Assembly: GCA_002794775.1 (NCBI GenBank)
Contig: NBAY01000104.1
Coordinates: forward strand, 33,845-97,844
From: Porodaedalea pini
Lineage: Eukaryota; Basidiomycota; Agaricomycetes; Hymenochaetales; Hymenochaetaceae
Length of the DNA stretch: 64,000 nucleotides
Direction: 5' to 3'
Made by a program: the position numbers and the translations under genes. This document shows positions 1 to 12,675 of this stretch, one piece after another. Every line of letters begins with the position of its first letter. The stretch's first letter is position 1. Below the pieces are notes generated by a model. The model was not told where the DNA came from. It worked only from the letters and a program-made list of their open reading frames with translations, and ran no database searches.

Positions 1-2514
1 ATGAAGACCTCCGAAAAGCGTTCTTTCGCGAGGCTCAGGCGAGTATGTGGACCGTCCGCGATGAGCCGCACTCGGTTGTCCTTGAGTTCGAAGTCGATCT
101 GCGACAATGGAAGCATTAGAACTAAGCCGTTCCAGAGAAAGCGTATTCGCGGAGATAGAATCAGCAAGTACGCTGAATCATCAAACTCCTCTTCTTCCTC
201 GACATCTGGATCTAAACCTGATGCGGGTGTGACAGGATCTCCGGAGCGTCGTATGCTCCGATATCCGTCTTCCCAGAGGTCGTGTACATGGAAAGGGTCC
301 CGAAGCATTTGACGAATCGTGTCAGGACGGTCGCGCAGGCCTCTCGAGGCAACGACGTAGGTTCCTTCCTCTTCAAAAGACTGCGTGTATACAAGGAAGT
401 GATCCGTCTCAACCAAACTGGCGATAAAGGGATCCATGGACACACTTTCCAGCGTATATTCAGCTGTGTTTCCAAACCTCTGGGAGAGAGCTCTGAAAAG
501 GTTTCGTTAACAATCATCAGATCCTGGCGGTGCAATGTTCTTACCGAGCGAAACGTTGGAGTTTTCGGTACCGTGCCTTGACGCTTTCGAGCACCTTTTC
601 ATACCAACTGATCATTTGCTCGCCCGTCATAAGCCTGCCTTTGCCCTCGGCCATGCTCTTTTGGAAGTCGAAACCTAATCCACTGATATTCGATGGACTG
701 TGCACCACTTGAGAAGCAGCGAAATATGCTTTCTGTTTGTCTCTTCCCAAGACGGGAACGCGTATTTGTCGACCAAAATTATTGGTCGCTCGCATCATAA
801 GCTTGTTCGTTATGGAGCTGGAAAGTCGACTACTGTTAGCTGTTTTATTTTGAGATAAGCATTAAACTGAACACGAACCAAATCTGTTCCGCAACCAAGG
901 TCGCTCCTCCTTCGACAACTAAGCAGACATCGTTAAAAGTCGCCCATTGAGCTTCAAGAACCTCTGTTTCTCTGAAATAAATGTCCTTCGTCCCGCTCTT
1001 CAGTTTCCAGTTAATCAACTTGAAAAAGACAGTCAATGTTTCTAATAATGTCTCATCATAATCCTTGCTAATGCAGCTCGGGAGATTCCAATTTCCTCCG
1101 GGATCTGGAAGCAAGAAGGCCTCATACTGCCGCTTCAGCGTACAGGCAAGACCAATTGCGAGACGAAAGTCTTCAAGCATCTGGTCGATGATCAATATAT
1201 CAGGGTCAGTCACCCGGTTTGCATAGTCCAGACGCGACCGAAGCAAGGCATGTGCAAGACGAGTGGGGAAAGAGATGAGTTGAACCAGCTCATCTTCGAA
1301 CGTTGGCAGATTGAGAAGTTGGAACATCGGAGCCAAATTAACCTGTGTATCGCGAGCGGAGGCGATGAGAGCGTGGACAGTCGTGAGAGAACCCTTTTCG
1401 AATGTGCGTTGAATAGTTTCTTCTTTGAGGACTCGTTCCACAAACGATGAACCATCTAGCAGAAACGAGCTGTTTGAGCCTCGACTTTGCTGCTTCAGCG
1501 GACAAGGATATACGTACCGTGTTCAGGACTTGATGAGCCAGCTGTCACATCGAGACTTTCACTTCCGGTCCATTTTCGAAAGATTGCAATCTGCTGTCGA
1601 AGTGAAGAAAGGACAGTCGACCATGTGATGAGGGTATCACAGCGAGATTGGAAGTCCGGATGTCCCGCTGCAGGTTTGTCCAAATAAAATGCTTTGAGAT
1701 GTGGATAGAATGACTGTATTTTGTCTAAATGCTGCAAGACGACGTTAACTTGATGCGAGGCGGAAGGGAAGTCGGGGCTGTCCTGTATACGAAATTGCAT
1801 GATCTCTGCTATAACACGGTCGACTAGATGCAGTTTGCGCTCCTCCAGGACCCTTCGTTCATCCTGAACTGACCTGCCTCTAAGCTTCGCACGTATACCT
1901 AGCCAAATATCCAAGTGCCTATTGTTCCCGGCGTCGGATGAGGTGAGAAGAGCGACCTGAATCCGACTCTTTTCGGACTTCAGCACGTCCCCGTCGAGGA
2001 CAGATGTGAGCATGCTCTGCCACTCAAGACGTTCTCGTTCCTCAATAGTCAGACGTTCCATGTTTTCGTTGTCCAGCAATGGCGATACATGTCGCTCTCG
2101 ATTATCGAGGCCTTGAGTACTCCTGGGCCGTTCTTCATCGCTATCGTCTTCAAAAAGCTGCCCAGTTCCTCGATGGAAAGCAAATGTTTCTGGGTCGTCC
2201 CTTGGATCATCGAATGTATTTGGGCGGGAGCGGTAGCGTCTCACAAATTGAGAGTAGATGTCGGAGTACTTGGACGAAGAAGATGAAGATGGTGGAATTG
2301 GAGGTGAAAGCAGTGTATTCCCAGGTGATGAGACAAAGGAGGTCGGCGACCGTTGTTTTGTCCGTGACTTTATCGACGCCATACCGGACGACGTGCCATA
2401 AGACAGCTGCCGATGGATAGAAGGCGTTGTCCATTGTCCATCCGCATCATCTTCATCGGCGTCGTTTGAATCTCTCTCCGGATGCGAGTAGAGGGTGGGT
2501 ATATGACGGCGCAT
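1..2514 (-). CDS. SSK2: Ssk2/Wis4-type MAP kinase kinase kinase, N-terminal part (cut by window edge)
   Basis: Family role: MAPKKK of the stress-activated HOG/Sty1 pathway, acting in the cytoplasm below the Ssk1 response regulator. Only the regulatory N-terminus is here; the kinase domain lies beyond base 1. Proposed exons on the minus strand are 2514-1518, 1455-879, 817-545 and 492-1 (about 780 residues). Splice sites GTACGT, GTTCGT and GTAAGA are joined in frame. The start ATG at 2514 opens a Ser/Asp-rich low-complexity region. Around residues 150-240 comes the conserved Ssk2-family block, with LEWQSMLTSVLDGDVLKSEK, IRAKLRGRS and LEERKLHLVDRVIAEIM. Later exons are alpha-helical, with no recognisable catalytic motif, as expected. 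The gene is divergent from the Rbg1-like gene, with 167 bp between start codons. The second intron's borders are the least certain. Identification rests on recalled family motifs, not a search. Confidence 0.75.
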
Positions 2515-2681
2515 TGGAGGTCGAGCAGCCTCAGAGGTCGTGGATGCCGAGAGCCTGAGAATCTAAGATGCGGCGCGACTTGACGCGAGCCTCGTGACTT
2601 CCTGGTCTTTTCAGACACATTGACACATTTTACATTCGAACCGCTCAAACAATATAGCAAACATCATTCTCGTAGCTCAAG
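2515..2681. promoter_or_regulatory. Shared divergent promoter region
   Basis: These 167 bp separate the start codons of two head-to-head genes (MAPKKK on minus, Rbg1-like GTPase on plus), so both promoters must lie here or overlap coding sequence. I see no clear TATA box. Inferred from gene layout only. Confidence 0.5.
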
Positions 2682-4787
2682 ATGGGTGTATTAGAAAAGG
2701 TATGATCTTTGGGGCTTATTGTTAGGTATGTCTAACGAAGGCCTCTATTTCGCAGATAAAAGCCATCGAGGGTGTGTCCGTAAACCTTTTCTGCTTATGA
2801 GCGAATATTTAAGGGCTTTGGTTTAGAGGAGATGGCTAGGAGTAAGAGCTTTACGACTTAACTCAGTTTTCTGGTCATTGATGTTATATTCTCACTAGCG
2901 CAGAAGAACAAGGTAAGCAAGCCTCACTACCTTTCTTTAATATGACATCTGAGTTCTCGATAGGCCACGGAATACCACTTAGGTCTCCTTAAAGCAAAAC
3001 TTGCTCGTTATCGTGCCGAGCTACTCGAACCAACTGCCAAGTCAGGAGGTGCTGGTACCGGCTTCGACGTGCAGAAATCTGGAGACGCTCGAGTAGCCTT
3101 GATTGGATTTCCGTCGGTCGGGAAGGTCGGTCCTTACATTCTTCCTGATTCATCACGCTTTAAAATGTGACCAGTCCACTTTTCTTAACAAAATGACTCA
3201 CACAGAGTCAGAAGCAGCGGCATACGAGTTCACCACGTTGACGGTTGGTATATATTCGGTCGACAAACAGGTGACGATGTTGATAATATGCTCAGGCGAT
3301 CCCTGGCGTCATAGAGTACTCGGGTGCTCGGATACAGCTCCTGGATTTACCAGGAATCGTGGAGGGAGCTAGTCAAGGCCGGTCTTCCTTATACTTGACT
3401 GTGTGGTACAGTGATTGAACGTTTTCGTCCAGGTCGCGGTCGCGGCCGCCAGGTAGTAGCAGGTTAGTACTTTTCATATAAACTCGATAGAATCTCAAAA
3501 CTTACTATCAACAGTTGCAAAAACGGCCGACTTGATCATTATGATGTTAGATGCCACAAAATCTTCAGAACAGCGAAGGCTACTTGAGATTGAATTAGAC
3601 GCAGTCGGGATACGACTTAATAAGCGGAAGCCCGATGTTGTCGTGAAGCGGAAAACCACTGGCGGAGTAAGTAAACCTGTCATTCTTTGGTTTACTGGCT
3701 TTTACATTTTTATATAGATAACTGTACGTCCCATAGCGCGTTTAATCGAACTCTGAGCTTAAGCACAGTCCGTACCAAGATTAACGCCACGGTAAAATTA
3801 ACGAGGACTGATGAGAAGACGATAAGAACAATTCTGGCGGGATGTGAGTTATGCCTCTGAACTTCCGGCTTTTACTAAGGGCAGATCATCGCAGACAAGA
3901 TGCACAATTGCGATATCATGATCCGCGAAGATGTGAGTCTGCTATCGTCTCGTTTCTCAGCATCTCATCTCCGTGCTGAACGTGTCGATCAAGGTATCGA
4001 CTGATGAGTTCATCGATGTCCTCATAGGTAATTAATCTCAAACCTCCATCCTGCTCTCTTCCTAATGCTGCAAAAAGGCACTCGCAAATACATACCTTGT
4101 TTATGTGAGAATGGCTTCTGCATACTTAATGCCCGTGATGTCTGTTTATCCGATCTCTAGATATCTATAATAAGATCGACTCGATAAGCCTTGAACAAGT
4201 CGATAAGCTAGCGAGAGAGGATCACACGGGTGAGTGCCTAAAATAATGCTACATGCTAATAAAATTGAGTCTTCATATTGTAGTTGTTATCAGCTGTGAA
4301 ATGGATCTGAAGTAGGTTCATTGGAGCTCTCACCGTTCGCAAGGGCTGATCCCCGGCACTCGAACCAGTCTAGAATATCTTCTTGAAAGGATGTGGGAGG
4401 ATCTTGACCTAGTGAAGGTTTACACGAAAAAACGAGGGGAGCACCCCGACCTTTCGGATCCCATCTGTCTTCGAAAAGGCGCGACAATCGAGGTGCGTTT
4501 ACAGCTTTTGTTTATGCCTTTCATCTAGTTTATAAAAGCCTCCAAAGAATGTCTGCCATGGTATCCATCGTTCATTAGCTGCAAATTTCCGATACGGGCT
4601 GGTGTGGGGGAAGTCCAGCAAGTTTGCGCCACACGCTCAGAAGGTCGGGCTCAATCATCCTGTCGCAGATGATGATGTGGTATCGAGTGAGTTTTGGTCC
4701 CTTTTTTTATTCACCCGCCATGCGTTCCACGAAAGAATGTTAACTTCGATTTGCGTTCGCTTCTCACTATCAGTTTTCACGAAGTAG
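2682..4787 (+). CDS. RBG1: Developmentally regulated GTP-binding protein (DRG1/Rbg1 family)
   Basis: Cytoplasmic OBG-HflX-like GTPase; in yeast Rbg1 binds Tma46 and promotes translation at stalled ribosomes (established knowledge). The protein begins MGVLEKIKAIEGEMARTQKN, the DRG helix-turn-helix start. G1 is GFPSVGKST, split by an intron after the Lys codon. Switch II is [11 protein letters not shown], followed by the Gly/Arg-rich GRGRGRQV. G4 is YNKIDS, and the TGS-like C-terminus carries KGATIEDVCHGIH and [17 protein letters not shown], ending SIFTK. The coding region is divided into about a dozen short exons by 45-60 nt introns; the last acceptor gives the TAG at 4785-4787. No frameshift or missing motif is seen, so the gene looks intact. 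DRG1 fits better than DRG2 because of the N-terminal MGVLEKI pattern. Confidence 0.92.
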
Positions 4788-5251
4788 TAAACCAAGTTAT
4801 CCTGCCGGAATTAAGACGAGTGTACGATTGAATTGTAATCCAGCAAGTTCTCAATGAACTATAGTTGTTGCTTCATATATATTGTGTAGTAAAGAAGAGC
4901 CGAGCTGCCGAGGTCGTCATCTGCCCTGAAAGCTGCGTCCAGAGATCTAGAAGCAACGACCGTGTCTTCCAGCTAAACTCCACAAGTACCCTTGACGGCC
5001 GCAGTATGTAGAGAAAGAAATACTGCTCCTCGTGGGACTTGCCCGTATAGTATCTGTACTCCTCGGTGCATTTTGGGGGCAGTATTACAATCCTCAAGGC
5101 TTTCGTGAGGCAGAGGCGCCTCACGCCGTCCTTCATTGACCACGACATGCTTCTTTAGAATACCTTATCGTGCTTTCAAAATAAAGGCGTACTTCATCCT
5201 CGCAGTACCAAATCTCTCAGTGCATTCTGTGAATCACTTGATCTCTTTACC
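4788..5251. other. Intergenic, no supported gene
   Basis: This is the 3' flank of the GTPase gene and promoter of the next gene. A 91-codon minus-strand ORF (4873-5148) has no recognisable domain, no plausible partner exon and no family I know, so I do not call it. Confidence 0.5.
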
Positions 5252-6776
5252 ATGGCCTTTCCAACAGACTTGCCTTCTAGAGTTACTCAACGCACCACTG
5301 GGAACAGCACAGACACACACTCTACTGCAGACGAGCTGGAGTTCATATTCCTTGGCACGGGCACTTCGAGCAGTCTACCGCAGATCAAGTGTCTGACTGC
5401 ACAACCTAACGATCCTGTCTGCAAAGCCTGCTTGTCGGCATTGTCCCCAGAAGGAAGGAAAAATGCGAGGCGGAACACGAGCGCTGCCTTCAGAGTGAAA
5501 GGCAGGAATGGCAATCCGGTGTGAGTAATGGTGACGCTTAAAGACTGATACCTGCTGACGAGAATTTGTCCGTATAGAACCGTTGTCATAGACGTGGGCA
5601 AGACGTTCTTAGCCTCGGCATTGGAGTTGTTTCCGAAATATGGGCTGAGGAGAATAGACGCCGTGTTAATAACGCATGCCCACGCAGACGGTGAGTATGG
5701 AGTTTTCTGGCGTTCTCATTGTCGGGAAACTAACGCAGCAATGCATGGACAGCTATGAATGGTCTGGACGACTTGCGCGGTATGAACAGTATGACTTAGA
5801 CAAATGACTGGACTGAATGCATATTAGGGTGGACATTGCACGGGAATATTCAGTCTCACATTGACATCTACGCATCTCAAGCGACCTACAACGAAGTCCG
5901 TCGAGCGTTTCCGTATCTGGTGTCGAAGGAGTACGCTTCCGGCGGAGGGGACGTGAGTGATCCCAGTCATTTGTCCTAAACCACTTTCTGAGCCAAGTTG
6001 TAGGTGCCTGAATTCAAATGGCATATAATAGAAGACAGGCAGCCCTTTGAAATCGCGAACACGGGAATAAGCGTCACCCCGTTCTCCGGTTCGTGTTTCC
6101 CGCAGACATGATACGTGCTTGTGAACCAGTCTCACCGTTAAGAAATCTAGTTCACCACGGAAGAGTGTTTAGTCAACGCCCGCCCCCAAGTGCATATCTT
6201 CCTACGCCAAACTATACGTCACCTCCCACGCCCGTCTCAGGTCGTAGCTCACCCTTACCACCCACATTCGCACCTCCGTGCCGGATTCATGTGGATGAAC
6301 TGCACCCCATTGATACCTCAAAGCCGGAACCGTACCTTTGCATGGGCTTCAAAATAAAAGACGCTCTTGTTTATATATCAGACGTCTCACTCATCCCGGA
6401 AGACACATGGGAGTTCCTTCTTGCACCGAAGGATCCAGACGAATCAGCGCGTATCCCGGTCCTTGTCCTGGACTGCCTGCGCATCAAACCTCACATGTCC
6501 CACTTCGGATTAAAGCAGTCAGTGGATACCGCACGCAGATTCAAAGCGCGACGAAGCTACTTGGTTGGGTTTACGCATGACATGTCGCATGAAGAGTTTA
6601 CCGAGGTCCTTCGTTCTGTCGAAGAGAAACAGGACTTATCGAATCTAACGGCAGTTGTCCGTAGTGCCATTGAGTTGATAGAAGGCGGAGCCAACCAGTG
6701 GGTTCGACCGGCATTCGATGGGTTACGCCTCTTCATTTCTCCTGATGGCTCAGTGAGAGAGGAAGATCCTAGCTAG
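5252..6776 (+). CDS. Metallo-beta-lactamase-fold hydrolase (PhnP-like)
   Basis: Predicted metal-dependent phosphodiesterase-like hydrolase, with some five or six exons and about 400 residues. The N-terminus carries EFIFLGTGTSSSLPQIKC, typical of PhnP/RNase Z-like cytosolic MBL proteins that open with a glycine-rich strand. A Cys cluster (CLTAQ...DPVCKACLSAL) follows. The metal-binding signature is THAHADAMNGLDDLR (HxHxD with the second H-D pair), split by an intron after HAHAD. Later ligands are likely the His in SVHHG and Asp in YISDVS, with a final His in GFTHDMSH. A Pro/Ser-rich insert of about 40 residues sits between the fourth strand block and the C-terminal half. Uncharacterised fungal proteins have this architecture; the substrate is unknown. 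The start is the ATG before MAFPTDLPSRV, and the stop is the TAG at 6774-6776. Confidence 0.8.
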
Positions 6777-7080
6777 GTTTCCGCTGCCTGGTGCCGCCGA
6801 CCTCCTCTTGCACATTTGTATGCTCGAACGGGTTTTATCTGTAGTACGTTTGATGCAGAAACCCGCGAGAGACTGTAATTTAGTATGGCTCATGGCAATT
6901 TATACATTACGTAATACAATTTCGTAGGGTTCGGATGCACCACTGGAACTCCTCATTCATCCATGTGTTGAGTCTTCCGCCCCTCTCCCATTACCCATTA
7001 CCCATTACCCCTCTCCATCTCCTGACGAGTATACTCTACAGTCTGCTGAAAGTCTCAAAATTAAGAGTGTTCAGTCTACG
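6777..7080. promoter_or_regulatory. Intergenic with CT-rich tract upstream of PRELI gene
   Basis: At about 6977-7020 a pyrimidine-rich stretch contains three consecutive CCCATTA-like units flanked by CCCTCTCC. CT-rich tracts just before the start codon are common promoter elements in basidiomycete housekeeping genes. Otherwise featureless. Confidence 0.35.
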
Positions 7081-7915
7081 ATGCGATTTTTCTCGCAGTC
7101 GTTTCTGTACGAGTGAGTATTGCAGTCGTTGTGTGTATCCGGTATAATCTTACTCAGAGCTTACCACGTCGCAGTGATTCTTGGCCTATAGTCTCATTGG
7201 CATTCCTTCTTCGTTATCCAAATCCTTATGCATCGCATGTCATCTCTTGCGATGTTATTTCGCGCAACGTCACGCCTTTAGGCACGCTTTCGACTACGCG
7301 TCTCATTCTGAAGCGTGGAGCTCTCCCGAAGTGGGCGCCGAGGGGCATAGTGTCAAGGGCAGAAAGCTGGGTTATTGAAGAGAGTGAGGTTGATCCCTTT
7401 GGAAGGGTCGTTCGATGTCAGACAAAAAACCTGGACCATGTCAAAGTTATGCAGGTTAAAGAGTTTGTTGAACTGCGCGAAACTGAAAATGGGTATGTTT
7501 CTGTTCAGTATACACGGCGCTGAGGCTCATATGCCTGTTTATGAAGAGGAACATTACAGACAACTCGGGCTCGATTTATCTCGGGTTTCGGATGGGGCTT
7601 AACGAAGCGTATTGAGAACCATGGGCTAGCGAAGTTCAAGGCCAACATTCAGAAGGTATGATCATCATTATATATGATCGCGTACCATAACTGACTGCTC
7701 TTCAGTCTCGGGAAGGCGTCGCGTTGGTTTTGCAGCTCCTGCGAGAGTCTCGCCTTCAGCCCCTTGCGCTCGGTGCAGATGGGCACTTCTCCGGGCCTTT
7801 CCGCTCTGTAGCTGGGACGACAGCGGAATCCTGGCCGAAGACGTACGACGAATCGGAAACAAAAAGGAACGAAGAAAAATCTGAATACCCACGTTCGACT
7901 GAACCAGGAGCCTAA
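7081..7915 (+). CDS. PRELI/MSF1-domain mitochondrial phospholipid transfer protein (UPS family)
   Basis: Ups proteins with Mdm35 carry phosphatidic acid or phosphatidylserine across the mitochondrial intermembrane space for cardiolipin and PE synthesis (established knowledge). The protein starts MRFFSQSFLYDSWPIVSLAF and keeps RYPNPYASHV, TTRLILKRGALPKW, VSRAESWVIEESEVDP and the C-terminal GFGWGLTKRIENHGL. Exon 1 is short, with a GTGAGT donor after GA; the acceptor supplies T to make Asp. A second intron (about 7497-7551) must use a weak GTTTCT donor to keep frame into the GFGWGLTKR block. A third (GTATGA...CAG) lies before SREGVALVLQ. The C-terminus after about residue 180 is an acidic, poorly conserved tail. 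Which of Ups1/2/3 it matches cannot be decided from motifs alone. Confidence 0.88.
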
Positions 7916-8332
7916 TCGACATTGAAGGCTTAGCCCGTGGGCCGGGGATATTAACTTCAAAGCACAGTTCTCCACTCATTGCATACTTACTTCTCCTTGG
8001 TACGATTATTATTTTAAGAACGGTGGTCATTGTCTCGTAATATTCCAGTGAAGCTATTGCAAGTATCCCGCATGTTGTATTAGTAGTTTGGCATTCTCAT
8101 TATATATCGACACGTTTTGACGGTTTTGGTTTGTGAATGGAACGCGTAGCGTCACGGTCGAAGCAAAGGTTCCACGCTTCCGCTCGATGCTCGCACATAA
8201 ACTTGCTCAAATGCCACGTCGTCTATAAATCAAACCCGCACAGTGATAGCCCTTCTAGAACGCCATTGCGCGTGTGGCAAACGCGTTCAAGGTACAAGGA
8301 TCTACTATTCGTTGCATTCGGCTTAGGACATC
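7916..8332. other. Intergenic, no supported gene
   Basis: 3' flank of the PRELI gene and promoter of RIC1. Short ORFs on both strands here have no protein-like features. Confidence 0.5.
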
Positions 8333-11300
8333 ATGTACTTTCCGACGTCTGCGGCTCGTCAGCTCTCGACAGTACCATCCTTGCCTAATCTCTCTCCGGA
8401 GTCTGTGATCGCGTTATGTCCCAGCGTCAACAAGGCGCTCTTTTGCACTCTTACGAAGAACAGTATCGCAATATGGCGAGCTAGGGTGCGTTGAGCGTTG
8501 GAACGGGACGAAGCTGGGGATTGACCAAGCTCTAACACAGCCTGCCGTGGTCCTTGCTTTTCTGTCGAGAACCACAACGTCGTTACTCGAGCACGGGGAT
8601 AATGTATCCGCTCGATGGGCACCGGATGGGACAAGAATACTTATTCAGGTACGTCACTATCCCTGCTTTTTCTGGATTCTGACTGTCTGAAACTGCCTGC
8701 ATAGACTAGTGAATCATATTTGGTTCTCGTCCATGTACACTACGATGGGAGGCAGTCGATGGAACCGTATCAAACGCCACCATTGCCATCCAGTGCTCAA
8801 CGCCTTTTCCAGCCAGGTCCGGGTGAAGCCTTACCGATGTTCTCGGTCACTTTGAGTTTTGAGGGTGTCATTCGTGTAGATGGCGATCTTCTGAGGTGTG
8901 GTTATTTGGAGCCTCGAAGCGTAGCGACCCTGAAATCACATCTAGTGTGTCTCCCCGCAAACAATGCATCATGTTTTCTACCAAGGATCCACCGTCCGTA
9001 CAACGTATTCCTTGGCCGACGGTAGACGGTGAATTCAATGACGAGTACGAGGATACAGAGTCCAAACGAACGCTGTCGGGGCACGACACATGGATTCTGA
9101 ACGACTACGAGCTGCCTTGGCTAATGAACCCTAATGGTTTGCTCTTGACTAAGTTGTCAAAGCTTCGAGATTGACTGACTTCTTCCAGTGACCGTTGTTC
9201 AGATGTCGTACTCCCGAGCCGCGAAAGTAGAAACTTGGATTACATCTGATGGACGCGCATACTTTGTGCAGCTAGTTGAAATAGCAGCTGGTCGTACAAA
9301 TAGCGGTTCCCAGGCAACTGTAGAGGAAGGCCAGCAGAGTCGGGTGAGTGCTGCAGTATGAGCAAGAAACGGATTTTAAGTCTGCTTGCATCTTCTGCAT
9401 CATCGGCCATCGGCCATCTTTCCTTGACATTCAACTTTTCTAGGTTAGCCAGAGCTCAGAAGGATCGGTACTACATTGGCAGGGTGTCTGCATACACGAC
9501 GTAGAGCCTCCACGATGGGTTCAAAAACAAAGGGCGCAGGACGACAATGATAGTGAATTTGACTATATTGAATCACGCCGAGCCGTGTGTCTCTCCACCA
9601 ACTCGAAGTTTTCAGTTGTGGCCACAGGAACGCAAAGGTGAGGTGCCTTTCTCGTGAAACTGTGATCGCGGTCATTGATTTGTAACAAGTGGTACTGTAG
9701 AACTCGCCAACTTCCCTTCTTTTGAAGGAGAAATGCCGAAATCACAGTTCCTCCAATTACCGAGCTTCTATGAGCACTCCAAGCCAGGGTCTGTCTGTGC
9801 TATGGAATGGAGCTCGGATGGCTATGCTCTTGCTGTAGGCTGGAGTAATGGATGGGCAGTGTGGAGCGTAGGAGGAAGATGTTTAGCCTGGGGCTTTGGA
9901 GTTGAGGACAATGTGGATAACGCAAGGTAAAATTGAGTGAAGAGCGCAAACAACGGTACTGATTCCATATAGGTTTCAAGACACTTTTATGTTTGGGATA
10001 CTGGACCTCGTGAGGAACCTTTTTTTCCTGCTCCTCAGGCTTTCCATCTCATGCAAATAGTTTTGGGGCCAAGGGAATTTTGAATTATTCGTGCTGTCCG
10101 AGCTCAATCCAAATAGCAAGTGTCCGTCATCGTACTCTTAAATGTTAGCTCATTGACCTAATTTACAGAGCCTGACGGACAACTTTTTCTTATCCCATTC
10201 GCCAAGAGTGCTGTGACCGAGCAGCAGACGCCCGTATGTATCTATTTGAAGGCCTTTGAACAGAACTCAGACTTTGTTGCAGGATAATACTCGATACGCC
10301 TTCTTACAAATGGACGATCGAGTACTTGTTTATCGTGGTGCAGATCAGCCTGATATGAGCGTGATTAACCCAGAATCAGATGTCTGGCAACATGTCAAGG
10401 TGCGTGATCCTCATCTTACTGTAGTTAGTTGGCTTAATTTCGAAGAACTAGATCCCTCTGGAATACCTTGCTACAAACTGGCCCATACGATATTCTGCAA
10501 TCAGCATGGACGGTCGTCTCATAGCTGTCGCAGGTCGGCGGGGGCTAATTCATTTCAGCACCACGTCTGGCCGCTGGAAACTATTTGGCGACAGCGTTCA
10601 AGAGCAAGCTTTCGCAATAAAAGGCGGGATTCTCTGGTTTCATCATGTCTTGATTGCTGCCGTTGAGCTGTCGAAAGCATATCAGGTACGTGGAAGTTTT
10701 TGATTACGAGAGGGACGGATTATCTAAAGCCTGGACTTCTTTCGATAGATTAGATTGTACTCTCGAGACCTTGATCTCAGTAATCAAAATGTCCTGCACA
10801 GAGAAGTACTAACGTCTCCAGTTGTCACGATCTCTCTCGTCGACAACTCCCTTCTCGTGTATACCGCCGACAATACTCTAAGCCACTATCTTATTGCCCC
10901 AACAAGGGAAACCATACAACTTCATTTTTGCGGTAGTATTACCTTTGACGGTGTGATCGCTGCACCAAATGCCGTCAGAGGATTGAGTTGGATGATCCCG
11001 AATGCACAAAAGCGTAAGTAATGGGATGTGACGCCGTCGTCAGTTCGTGAGCTGACGGCTTTGTGTAGAACTTGGAGATCCGATGGAAGATCTTGCTGTT
11101 GCGACCGTGCTCATGATGGTCGGGGGCAAACTGGTACTTCTTCGGCCGCAAAAGGCCGGTGAACAGGAGGTAAAATACGATATGCAGATTCTCGCAGACC
11201 GCATAGAATTTTGTTGGATACATCTTCGTGGCATTGGAACTCTAGAGAACTCACTGTGGGGTTATGACGGGCGAGGAATTCGAGTTTGGCTCAATGCATT

Positions 11301-12237
11301 GAGCATCGAGACTCCTTCAGAGCCTGACAGCCCGCTCGATTCCATTCAAGAAAGTGTCAACATACCACTAGACTTTTACCCTTTGTGTGAGATATCCCAC
11401 CTTTCTATATTTGAAACTACTTCTTATGATATCAGCATGTTTAATGGACAAGGGCATATTGATAGGCGCAGAACATGAAATAGCAACGCGCTCTTCTCTA
11501 CCATTTGTTCTGTTCAGACACACAACAAGCGTAAGTGGAACTTTGTCCGTAATGCAAATTTGCTGACGTTTTATTTAGTCCCATCTCTTTCTCCATCATA
11601 TTTTGCATGCGCACCTCCAGTCCGGTGAAGCCGAACAAGCTGTTTCCTTCGCCAAACACTACGAAAACCTGGTGTACTTCGCCCACGCCCTTGAGATCTT
11701 GCTTCACACGGTAGTTGAGTCTGAAGGTGACGTCGAGGGCTCGTCAGAGAGCCTTGCTGCGTCTGGGGTGTTGCCGAGGGTGATTGAATTTCTAGATCAT
11801 TTCGATGCCGCTCTAGATGTTGTTGTCGGTTGTGCCCGAAAGACGGAGATGACTCGGTGGAAATTCTTGTTTGGCATCGTCGGCAACCCCAAAACTTTGT
11901 TTGACGTGAGGCCTTCTTCTATCTCATGTTCATACACACTCTGAACCTCCAATTGCAGAAATGCCTTGCTTTTAACAAACTCAAGACTGCCGCATCGTAT
12001 TTACTCGTCCTGCACAATCTAGATCAGTTGGAAGACAACAAAGGAGCGATTGTCCTTCTGAACAGAGCTTTGGAGGATGAAGATTGGCAGTTATGTCGGG
12101 AGCTTCTACGGTTCCTGCACTCTATCGATGATAGCGGGTCTGCATTGCGGGAAGCCCTCGCTCAGACCAGTATTATCTCAGAGTCTAGCCCTGTACGTCT
12201 TGTGGAGACGAACGGTGGCGCAAGCTTGCAGCAGTAG
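8333..12237 (+). CDS. RIC1: RIC1, subunit of the Ypt6/Rab6 guanine-nucleotide exchange factor
   Basis: Ric1 with Rgp1 activates the Golgi Rab Ypt6 in retrograde endosome-to-Golgi traffic (established knowledge). About ten or more exons encode roughly 1,000 residues. The N-terminal start MYFPTSAARQLSTVP matches the family's opening MYWPTG/AARxL pattern. WD-like beta-propeller strands follow (WAPDGTRILIQT; MEWSSDGYALAVGWSNGWAVWS; DGRLIAVAGRRGLIHF). The C-terminal RIC1 domain is clear: SHLFLHHILHAHLQSGEAEQ, FAHALEILLHTVVE, LPRVIEFLDHFD, CARKTEMTRWKFLFGIVGNP and KCLAFNKLKTAASYLLVLHN. The ATG at 8333 is chosen because it gives the conserved N-terminus. The stop is the TAG at 12235-12237. No frameshift seen; exon joins in 9.9-10.3 kb are approximate. 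Confidence 0.9.
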
Positions 12238-12667
12238 ACTCTTCCTTTCTTCCTGTTCTCCGTCCCTTCCTCTTGTTACCAGCGCGCCACTAATGTACGC
12301 CGCATTCCTGATGTTTATTACAGCACTTTCATTGTTGTCTCTTGACATGTGTGCATACTGTGTAATCTGTCTGCTTATTTGCACTATGTATGACCCGATT
12401 ATTACTGGCCCAGAGCAAGCGGGCTCGCATTTCATTCAATTTATTTTATTTGACTAGAAATGCGCGAAAATGAGATGCCTTCGGAGGTGAAAAATGCTGT
12501 CTCCTTTGCCGCTATTTCAGTATCTTAGTATGTCTCGAATTAGGCAAGTAGTCATCCAGAGTATCTTACGATCTTCAAGTACTAGTACTAGCACTGTCTT
12601 TTTCAGACACATACATATTCATAATTATATTGCCGAATGCAATATTGATACTAATGATCCTCGGTGA
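12238..12667. other. Intergenic 3' flank of RIC1
   Basis: Becomes AT-rich toward the MITE. No ORF or RNA gene recognised. Confidence 0.5.
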
Positions 12668-12675
12668 GTTTATAG
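12668..12675. repeat. 8-bp target-site duplication, left copy
   Basis: GTTTATAG, repeated exactly at 13467-13474. It fits the hAT duplication pattern nTnnnnAn. Confidence 0.85.

Noticed and set aside
4873..5148. 91-codon minus ORF between the GTPase and MBL genes
   Set aside because: No domain, no splice partner, no neighbour support.
6977..7020. CCCATTA repeats as an interstitial telomere tract
   Set aside because: Only three imperfect units, and not the usual fungal CCCTAA repeat; a CT-rich promoter tract is more likely.
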